Source of the DNA: Flammulina velutipes
Taxonomy: Eukaryota > Basidiomycota > Agaricomycetes > Agaricales > Physalacriaceae
Direction: 5' to 3'
NCBI GenBank assembly: GCA_011800155.1
Contig: JAALGH010000011.1
Location: 1,798,001-1,862,000, forward strand
DNA length: 64,000 nt
Made by a program: the position numbers and the translations under genes. The notes under the pieces were generated by a model. That model was given only the letters and a program-made list of their open reading frames with translations, did not search any database and had not been told where the DNA came from. Of this stretch, positions 55,848 to 64,000 are shown one piece after another; within the stretch, counting starts at the first letter, position 1; every line of letters starts with the position of its first letter.

Positions 55848-56919
55848 CTATATATATCCACTATGCGCAAACCATCCTACTGCTTTGTGTGCATTTACCG
55901 CAGCGAGACATGCAGCGTAGAGATCGAGCTCAGGATCTCCGCTTTCCTCAAACTCTCGCCAATACCGTCTCAGGTACGCCTTTACTGCACTGAAGCTCTC
56001 CTCAATTGGATTGAAATCAGGAGAGTATGGTGGCAAATAGATAAGTAGAACACCTAAGCGCGAGATTAGACAGTGAGACGACGAGACAATGAGATCCAGA
56101 GGGGTCATACCTTTCTCCTCACATGCAGTACGTACAGCATGACTCTTGTGTATATTACAGTTGTCCATGACAAGTACGCTCCGATTCTCCGGCCAGGCAT
56201 TCATCAATGGCAGCTGAAAGGAAAGATCAGTACAACACAACCATAAGCTCGAATCGTAGGCCTACCACGTCGTTCAGAATGAAATCAAAGTACTCCTCAC
56301 CATCCACAGATCCCTCTACAACTCGCAGGGCAATGTATCCATCTAGCGATAGTGCGGGTAAGATACTATATCGCTGACCACGATCATATGTCACGATTTC
56401 CTCTGGGGTCTGGCCTTTTGGCGCTCGTCCATAGCGGCGGGCTATTGTACGGCCGTCTTTGCTGGATTCATCAACGAAGACATATTGGTCTGCTTGACAA
56501 CTCCGCAGCATGTAGTCCATCCACCTAATGCGGAGCCCTTCGTCACGCTGTGCGGCAATTTTGCGCTGGACTTTACGGTGATAGCCAATATCCTGGAGGT
56601 TCTTGGCTAGTGCAGATGTTGATATGGTTTGACTATGCATCACCGTAAGATAGTCAGTGATTTCTGCCAAGTACATACTAGGAGCCTCCCCGAGGAGGAA
56701 GGCCAACTCCTCCAAAATTGGCGCACTTAGCAAGCGTGGTCGACCAGCGACACCTGGAAAGCGGGCAAGTGTCTTGTGTTGCTCCAGCTTGTCCTGCCAG
56801 CGCAAAATGCTCCGCTTCGAGACATCAAAGTCACGAACGACATCGTCAATGTCTTTGCCGTTGTCGAGGGCTCGTAAAGCCAGAAATTTGATTTCGGTGG
56901 TGTGTTTCTTGAAAACCAT
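55848..56919 (-). CDS. Tc1/mariner-type (IS630 superfamily) DD34E transposase, 320 aa
   Basis: Minus-strand exons 56919-56266, 56213-56111 and 56053-55848 give exactly 321 codons. ATG 56919 (MVFKKHTTEIK) is preferred over upstream non-ATG starts. The N-terminal helix-turn-helix region (VVRDFDVSKRSILRWQ) binds the terminal repeats. The catalytic triad is complete: D in YVFVDESSKDG, D in LVMDNCNIHK and E in NPIEESFSAVK, with 34 residues between the last two after splicing. The block LPPYSPDFNPIEE is the DDE_3 signature. It has two short introns, unusual for Tc1 elements generally but normal in this host group. Length is typical. It appears functional. Confidence 0.9.
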
Positions 56920-57007
56920 GGATATGTAGTAGTGTTCGTCACCGCAGGAACACAACTGGAGGTCGTGGTCGGTCGCAAAGGAATTACTAGGTTTTCATGA
57001 TTTTTCG

Positions 57008-57076
57008 GAATTGATCACAATTACTATTTACGGAACTTGATATTTTACGGCGTGGCAAGAATTTCCGGAACCTCTG
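57008..57076 (-). repeat. Right terminal inverted repeat (69 bp)
   Basis: Reverse complement of 53577-53645, ending ...GAACCTCTG, followed by TA at 57077-57078. Confidence 0.92.
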
Positions 57077-57582
57077 TAGGCTACAGGAATTATCTCTATT
57101 TTTTTACATCCAAAACAATGTTATTTCGATGATATCAGCCACCTTTCGCGAGATTGTCATGCAAGCCAATGTCTGAATCTTCATTCCTCATTCATCCTTC
57201 CTCGAAGACACAAGTGTATTTCCAAAATCAATAGGTCTCTAGAAGCATTTAAGCCGAAGTAGGATAGTTTCCGGAAGCATAATCTTGCATGGAACACAGA
57301 AATGAGATTGCGCCACAGAACTTGCCCATAGCTTCCTCTGAGTACTATAGAATGTCATCGTCCACCGTTTGTCATAAATGCGAGTCTGAAACGGCTCTGG
57401 AATATTGTTTTATCTCTTTCCGAACACGCATGAATTGGCTCGTAGATCTTCTCGAAGGGAGAAGAATGTACTCAGAGAGAAAGAGCAAACCGGAGCGGCT
57501 TAGTAGTAAAAGCTGTAGCTGATCCGACATCCTCACGCCTCTTTCCCTGACCCTTCGAGATTACTATGTCTACTGTGGCAGA
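57077..57582. other. Intergenic right of the Tc1/mariner element
   Basis: About 500 bases. A 77-codon open frame from ATG 57289 has no intron or family features and is not called. T/C-rich sequence just before 57560 may be the leader of the following small gene. Confidence 0.4.
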
Positions 57583-57959
57583 ATGTGTACAGTTCCCAAC
57601 CCCTTCGGTGACGCCACGAACAAGAAATTGGACGAACGTCAGAAACTTATTTGCAACCTCCTCAGCGAGAAAGTCACATCACGTCCAGTGCAGATTTTGC
57701 TGCAAGATTGGGCCGAGGGACTCAACGGAGCGTATGTTTTCCACCACTTATTCATACATATAGTTAGCTCACTGGTGTGCTTCATAGGGACACAGAGACC
57801 ATGGCTTGTCGCATTCGTGAGCGACACAGACCCAATAATGATAGACTTCACACTGTGGCTTACTACGACGTGTCTGGGGAGCAACATATTGCTTGGGTGT
57901 ACTCCGCTATTCAAAATCAAATTGGGATCGAGAGATTGGTTTCTGAAGTCTTCACGTAG
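57583..57959 (+). CDS. Unknown small protein, 106 aa
   Basis: Exons 57583-57731 and 57788-57959 (intron 56 bp, GTATGT...CATAG) join to exactly 107 codons. The protein is soluble-looking and moderately charged: KKLDERQKLICNLLSEKV, ILLQDWAEGLNGA, then HTVAYYDVSGEQHIAWVYSAI. No family recognised. An alternative ATG at 57566 lies in a different frame that ends soon. The clean splice and composition support a real gene, though expression evidence is lacking. Confidence 0.5.
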
Positions 57960-58263
57960 GTACCAAACACACTTTGCGGCCACCCAGAAATCAGAGGTGC
58001 CACAGTATCCGAACACCAGCCTCAAACTCCTTAACACCATCTGTTCGGTTAGTTTAGAAACATGTATGCCAGTGGGAAGTTAGATGATAGATTCTTGAAT
58101 TTTATATGGCACAGTGGTCGTGGGCTCACGGTGAAATGGGCGCCTAAAGCGTTCCGACCCTAATCTCCCCTAAATCATCACAGCACGGGCGAGAGAGGGT
58201 GTTTCCTCAACATCAACATCACAAGCGACACAAGCTTAGCACATCAATCTACCAACTCCTGGG
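57960..58263. other. Intergenic, convergent 3' ends
   Basis: About 300 bases between two convergent genes. No supported coding sequence. Confidence 0.4.
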
Positions 58264-61200
58264 TTACGAACGCCTTAAAACGTCAGTGTCTTCAGTTTTG
58301 TGTGAATATATAGCACCTACCTCGATCTGTCTCGGTGAACTGTACAGTGGCACCGCCAAGGGGAAGACATCCTGCGACCAGTGAGCGGCTTTCAACAGCT
58401 CGCTCACTAGTCCCGGTAGGTCTGCAAAGGAGCGTATAACAATCTTGACTTGTGCCTGGCATGGATGTCTTGCAAGATTCCCAGGAAGATGGCAGTAGGT
58501 ACCGTGTATCCTCGCTGCATTCTCTGTGAGGAGGAACTCGGTGATTTTCGAGCACGCCGAAGTCCATATCTCCGGATCCACGATACGTGCCAGTTTCCAT
58601 AGCCTGTTACAAGCGTCCACATCGGCAAGAATGAGTATCTTGAATAGGACGAATACTGTATGCGGCTGACGCAAATATACCATGAACATTGCATGCACCT
58701 CCGGACAAGCATGCTCAAGAGCGTCAAGACCATCAAGTACGGTGGAGGCGAACCAAGGATAGGCGAATGCATCGTCTCTCCCTGTGCCCATCTCCGACTT
58801 TTCGGATGGATCGTGTCTGGGCATATGCGTAAATCTGCGTTCAACCTCATCTATAAAGCGTCTTTCGACCAAACCGCGATAAACCTCGATACCGATGTAG
58901 GAGCCCGAAAGAGAGACATATTCCAGTATCTCGGCAACGAGGGGGTGGGGAAACACCAAGGGGTTCTCAAACATTGCAAGGATGACCTTGGGTGTAAGGT
59001 CTTCCACGGACTGTTTGTGCTCTGAGCGAAGTCGGCCATCCAATACAAGGGCTCGGAATAGCGCATGGAAGAGATCCAATTGGCAGCGAACGGATACCAG
59101 GATAGCGAAGGTGTCACTAGTCACTGCCGAGTGCACCGAAGAAAAGACAGCTCGTACGATGCCTGGATGACGTGTGAGAGGGTACAGGCAGATTTCGGAA
59201 TGTTGGATAGCCATGTAGACACAGATATTATTTACGAGAATCTGGTAAGGAGTCCTGAATGAATCCACTTGGTCGGTGCACGACTGGACGATCTTCACGT
59301 CAAGGAGACCAAGGTGTACCCTGATGTCGCATGGCAGGTCGCTGTCAATGTCCTTCGCCCGGGATGACACGACGGACAATAGAAAAGAGCCTAGGGATGG
59401 ATACAAAAAGTCCCTAACTGCACGATCGATATTCATCCCGTCATTTGTAGATTTTGGAGGCGTCCAAACGTTATCGGTGCTATAGATAGCGAACTTGCAT
59501 TTGTATCCTCTCCCTCGAGGAATGAAGGACGTTGTCGTCAATGGTTTACGATTGTGTCGGCAATCATCGCAATAGTGCTCGGTGATAAACCATGAAAGAA
59601 AGGTAGGCCAGACTTTGGAGCCATTAACACCGATCTCGAGAAAACCTAGTCCACCTAGTAGAGCGTTTTCGAGAATATGAGCCCATGTTATGGCATCAAA
59701 CTCAACAGAACGATGAATGATCTGTTCAGAGAGGAATGTCGAGGCAATTTCGGTGCGTACTGGGTCCAACAGATCGAATAAGGTGTTTTCGACAGGTTGC
59801 TCGGGACCGTAACCATGATTGGGAGACGGGTTATCTGAAAATCGAATATTGGCCCTCAGGAGGCGTTGGTGGCCATAGCGTCGCTCTGGAGTGCGATGCT
59901 CGTGCAGTGCTTTTAAGATGTCTTCTGCCACAGATGGGATCTCTCTCTGGAATACATGCACATCCTCGACAGGCATATTCCCTAACGCTTGAAGGACAAG
60001 CCGTTGCACTGAAGAATTTGACGAGATGGTGTACAGCCAGGAAAGGCTACGAGCGTCAAGAGTCCCAGCGATGGACTTTACCCTGACGCGCTCCATCCCC
60101 TTAAGGTTCAGGACCGGGGGCGAGGCTGTTACATGGTTCTTGGGTGCAGTATGTGCATGTCTGGCAAACTTCCACGGCAGGGGGTGGTGCAGCCATCCCA
60201 TGAATCGCTTGAGGAGGGGGAGAATGAAGGTGAACAGGTCATGGGTGTATAGTGTTAACGGGGTTTTGTACGGACAGTCGATTCTGAATAGAGGGATAAG
60301 ATTCGTCGTAAAGTAGGCAGCGAAGGCCAGAACAGCGATGGTTCCAATCACCGCCGATATGGCGCTGTTCAAAGAAAACAGAAAGACCACTAGACCCGCA
60401 AAAAACACGCCAAGAGATAGGTGCATAAGCACTGGGAGGAGGCCAATGATGACTGGAACATGCCATGTCTGCAAGTTCATAAATCTGAACTGGCGGACAC
60501 GACAACGGTCGCGGGGAGTCCCAGATGGAACGGACAGGTACTGGTGGATCCACTGCTTGGTGAGGACCGCGAGTAACGCAGTAGTCAGGCTGAGCGCTAG
60601 GCTGGTAAACCAGAGCCCGTTGACCCAGGTATCCGACCTTGTTGCGTGGAAGGGAGTGAAGGGGTTGAGTTTGGAAGGTGGAACATTGAGGACAGACGTT
60701 CCATTGGCCTTGGCCCTCTCCATAGCTAGTGACTCGTACATTAGGTGGACGTTGATTTCGGTGAAGTCCGGCTTCAAGTCTTGACAGGTTTGGGCAACGA
60801 AAGTGGTGACTACCGCCGAGAACAAACCAGCCTCGCAATCATATAGTCAGTCCTGGTTATGACATGCAACTGGGATGTCAAACTCACAAAGACCAAGAGG
60901 ACATCTAACGCATCCCGCCAGTCATCGATCATCTCGACATAAAAGCTCCCGCACTCATCGAGGAAGACTTTCCAGATCCGTGCCATCGGGCCCATCTCAG
61001 TGAACTCCACTTCATCGTCGGGGTATTTTTGCTCATAGTCAAATGGGTCGTTGCCTGAATGATCAAGTCAGAGAAGTGCAATCATACAGTGTTGAACCAC
61101 CTACCTCGTTGGGTGTTGATTCCGCTATTGGCCGCATTCTTGATGCCAAAAAGTGTTCTACGTCTGCCTTTCCTGTGGTTTCGTATAAGGGAGCGCCATT

Positions 61201-61417
61201 TCGCCCTTGAATTGGCGATTATCTTATCCCATTTCGCAGACTCGGAATCACTACGGGTAGGGCTCGTTGAATTGCGACTGCCAGAAGCGGCCTTCCCTTC
61301 TGGCGATTTCGACGAAGCAGTACCAAGGGCATCAGGTGCCAGTGTAGCATGGTTGCGATGCGAAGGTTCGATGACTGGAGCTGCGTCCAGCGAAGTGGCA
61401 TTCGTGTTCGAGGACAT
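58264..61417 (-). CDS. DUF6535-type membrane protein, 1015 aa
   Basis: Minus-strand exons 61417-61105, 61054-60888 and 60831-58264 (introns 50 and 56 bp) join to exactly 1016 codons. The first exon is a Ser/Ala-rich, basic cytosolic leader. DUF6535 follows: WRDALDVLLVFAGLFSAVVTTF (split by the second intron), TWVNGLWFTSLALSLTTALLAVL, LTKQWIHQYL and HVPVIIGLLPVLMHLSLGVFFAGLVVFLF, i.e. four or so membrane segments in the first 300 residues. The rest is a long helical, soluble region without known domain. The family is large and specific to Agaricomycetes, with no established function. Confidence 0.88.
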
Positions 61418-63174
61418 CTGGTAACGAAACGTAGCGATGGGCGACAATTGGTTTTCGTGGTACGGGACCAACACAGCGTCTCAGAGCATCCACATGGGAT
61501 CAAAAGATGGTGTACGCTCTTCGCACGGTGGTGTGAACAGCAGACCCGATAAGGATTGTGGGTCCAGCACGGATAATAATATTACAGGGACATCTACTTC
61601 GAAGTCAGGAAGCGATGACAAGAAGCGTACGTCTACGTGATCGAACGCACCTTCGCATAGTTTGCGCTGTCATAAATGTCGACCCGTCTCCTCGTAATAT
61701 GTGATTGTCGTTGGTTGCGTAGATAGCAGCCGTGGGTTGATGAATATTTGAGTGTACTATACTTCATATAAGAATTAGTTGATAAGAACAAAAAAGGGTA
61801 TACATACCTTTTCGAAGTCTCTGGGAGGATTCAGAGCGTCGAGTGGGCAACAGCGAGATACTGCGACTTCTGAGCTACTGTCCAGAAATGTTGACCGAAT
61901 GTCGAAGAGGATTCGAGATGGTTTAACGCGTCAAGGCGGAGTTGTGTTGCCTGTGAGGGAGTCTCGGTTCGCAATAATCTGTGGTTTCTGCTCAACATGC
62001 GCAAAATAAAACGAAGAAGAAGAGAGCGACATGTCTGTCGACATTTCTGGACGATAATCTATGAGATGTGCATATACCAAGCGGCCTAGTGTCGCAAGCT
62101 AGGCTGAATACTGTTATCCGTGTCAAAAAGCCGTGAGTTTATCTGTTCAACTGTTCAACGCGCCTGATTCGATATTGAAGCTGGACATCATTGTCTTTAG
62201 TGACATAAGCTCGTCAAGTCAGAAGGTGTCCTTGAGATGGTGGTAATTATAGTCCGGAACGCCGGACCGGTACCATTTCTCAATTTTTGGCTACCGCGTC
62301 TACGAGAGAAATGACCAGTCTTCTACTGAAGTATTACAGCATTTGAGATAGAGTGCCCGTCTAACCTTCGACATTTTCTCTAGGTTGCGCCACATGGGAA
62401 ACTACATCATAGGTTGTTCAGAGAGATGGGGTAGACTATGTTACTCACGATCGACAACGAGCCTGGGAGCGGCTGTTCCCTGTAAGTACTCGATCGATTT
62501 GACGGTGATGACTGGGGCAAGCTTCCTTTACCATGGATCAAATATGGGCAGAAAGCACAGGAAGGAGAAATCTGGTTTCAGCTGTGCGTGCTAGGACGAG
62601 GATGCAAGCCCACAAACGCAAGAAGGACGTCAAGCACGTCCCTCCGATCTTCGACCATCTCTGCATCGGATACACCACACTTGTCCAAGAAAACTCTTCA
62701 AAGTTTCTCCAACGGATCCAGCTCCTTGACCTCTTCATCCTAGGATCGTTCACTGACGCCACGATGAAAATTGCCGTGGCCAGGGCCCAGACATGATCGG
62801 TTACACACATTTTTGCTGGTTCGTATGCGCTGTCGTAAGGCCAAAGACCATCCTACACCTGAGTACCTCTTCTGCCCTTTCGGCCGGTAGGATTGGCATT
62901 TGGCTGTGTGGACGCCGGGGGTATGCACCCCGTCTATATACAGATTTCTACATGAAAGAGGATTTAGTTACAGGACGACATATGCCAAAAGTTGTGAGTT
63001 TCTCGTTGTTAGATGTCCAAGATTGTCCAGGATGAGTCAAGTCAGGACCCCGGCATATACGGTAAGAGGTCCGATACAAAAAACCTGTTTTAGAGCGATT
63101 TACAAGTCACAAAGTGCGGGCCGATACCGAAAAACATGACGCTGGCCCTAACTCTTGACTTGCACGTTCCCGTC
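61418..63174. other. Long intergenic stretch, at most one doubtful small gene
   Basis: About 1.75 kb. The only frame I would look at twice is ATG 62533 to TGA 62796 (87 codons, basic then helical: HKRKKDVKHVPPIFDHL, LQRIQLLDLFIL). It has no supporting intron or family. The last 50 bases (ctcttgacttgcacgttcccg) match the upstream region of the gene at 52117 and mark the start of the duplicated segment. Confidence 0.4.
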
Positions 63175-63751
63175 ATGTCATCCAAAGTGCGTGCATGTCT
63201 TGTTGAGTGTACCAGCGCTCACCGCCGATATCTAGACTGTCACCCCAACAGGTTCTCGAAAGAAGTCGAAATATCCCACTCCAACACCATTGGTCTGCTA
63301 CAAGAAACCGCCGCCACCCGGCTATCCATATTACATGGGTTATGGCTTCCACATCTCCCCCAAGTACCTCAGGTCTACTGAGTACTACATACCGCCTACA
63401 GACGAACAACTATCAAAACCCGGTCTTTCCGCGGACGACCAAGTGCTCCTCCAATTGAGATCGGATGGTGTGGCGTCTTTCGTGCTGGAACACACGGTCC
63501 ACGAAGTTTGGAGTGGCGCGACACTTCAATCCTACGATAGAGGGCCTTTTGTCCCGGCGCGTATTCTAGTCCTCAAGGACAATATGAACGCGTACCCTCC
63601 AATGCCTACAGAGGACGAGGTTGCCACTATCAGGGAGAAGCTCAATCTTCGTGATGCGCAGCTTGGGTGGTACCGTGTGCAACGCGGTACGTTGATCTGT
63701 TCCTATCCTTGTCTTTGAGGTATTCTGACGAGCGAGTATGCTTTAGACTGA
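63175..63751 (+). CDS. Unknown 155-residue protein, copy 2
   Basis: It has the same gene structure as at 52117: a 12-base first exon ATGTCATCCAAA (63175-63186), intron 63187-63235, exon 2 63236-63686, intron 63687-63746 (GTACGTTGAT donor) and a five-base last exon ending TGA at 63751. The protein differs from copy 1 by many substitutions but no indel of note (YPYYMGYGFHISPKYLRSTE; PMPTEDEVATIREKLNLRD). Conserved frame and splice sites in both copies argue for a functional gene. No family recognised. Confidence 0.68.
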
Positions 63752-64000
63752 CACTCATTGCTCACGCATAACGTGACTACCATTTCCTGTAAGCTACAGT
63801 AATATATTCTTCTCCGAGTTGAAATGATTGCATATGGTCTGTGTATCTTTAACTTGAGGAAGGGAAGGACGTGCACCGATTGTTCGTGTGTGATTTTGTT
63901 TCTGTTGCGCCACAGATCAGTGTTTCACGGATGACATTGATAGTCGAAGACCGTGGCGGGTGTCTCTTTCTGTGAACACCAACACACACTCGTAGTACTG
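63752..64000. other. 3' flank to the end of the window
   Basis: No gene seen. It includes the conserved downstream words shared with copy 1 (gtgtgattttgtttctgttgcgccaca). Confidence 0.4.

Larger units (their letters stand above)
53577..57076. mobile_element. Complete Tc1/mariner-type DNA transposon (3500 bp) with two genes
   Basis: Ends are inverted repeats starting CAGAGGTTCCGG, perfect over 69 bp (53577-53645 with 57076-57008), then a 1-base indel and a further short match. TA flanks both ends (53575-53576 and 57077-57078), the standard Tc1/mariner target duplication. Inside are two convergent genes: an AT-hook protein (+) and a DD34E transposase (-), separated by 34 bp. Perfect repeats and unbroken frames point to recent, possibly ongoing, mobility. 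Confidence 0.92.

Noticed and set aside
1..64000. CRISPR arrays, operons, ribosome binding sites, riboswitches
   Set aside because: The sequence is eukaryotic nuclear DNA with spliceosomal introns. No regularly spaced array or bacterial-type signal was seen.

Overview
The window is nuclear DNA of a filamentous basidiomycete, most likely an Agaricomycete. The genes carry many very short introns (about 47-60 bp, mostly GT..AG). Several families are typical of that class: a FunK1 kinase, a DUF6535 membrane protein, a mushroom-type sesquiterpene synthase, a TET/JBP-like dioxygenase, OTT_1508-like deaminases and chromovirus-like Gypsy elements. Most splice models given here were joined by hand and close to whole codons.

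Layout. 1-4.9 kb: the 3' exon of a truncated gene, a degenerate minisatellite, a TET/JBP-like dioxygenase gene and an 8-exon gene of unknown function. 5.6-30.4 kb: a nested retrotransposon block. The outer element is a 5'-truncated Ty3/Gypsy (chromovirus-like). It is split inside its reverse transcriptase by a 17.4-kb inner LTR retrotransposon (8486-25903) with near-identical 1.74-kb LTRs and a 4-bp ACGC target duplication. The outer reading frame resumes exactly in frame after the insertion.

The inner element is the most unusual object in the window. Beyond gag, protease and pol (three frames, each shifted -1) it carries about 6.8 kb of extra DNA. This holds a sense, intron-rich gene ending in a Zn(II)2Cys6-type cluster (17675-19926) and two antisense, multi-exon genes (20702-21868 and 22310-23940) whose spliced frames are intact. 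A polypurine-tract-like box is repeated after pol, after the zinc-cluster gene and just before the 3' LTR, so the extra DNA looks modular. Small AATTCCG...CGGAATT palindromes recur through LTRs, introns and coding parts.

31.9-51.9 kb is mostly ordinary host sequence: a zinc-finger-like gene, an MFS transporter and a sesquiterpene synthase (head to head), a FunK1 kinase, two tandem deaminase-like paralogues, and a head-to-head pair of mitochondrial proteins (twin-CX9C CHCHD2/Mix17-like and Tim44-like/MRPL45-like).

52.1-64 kb: two copies of a small unknown gene flank a complete 3500-bp Tc1/mariner element (69-bp perfect terminal repeats, TA target duplication) that carries both a DD34E transposase and a convergent AT-hook gene. 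A small unknown gene and a 1015-residue DUF6535-type protein follow.
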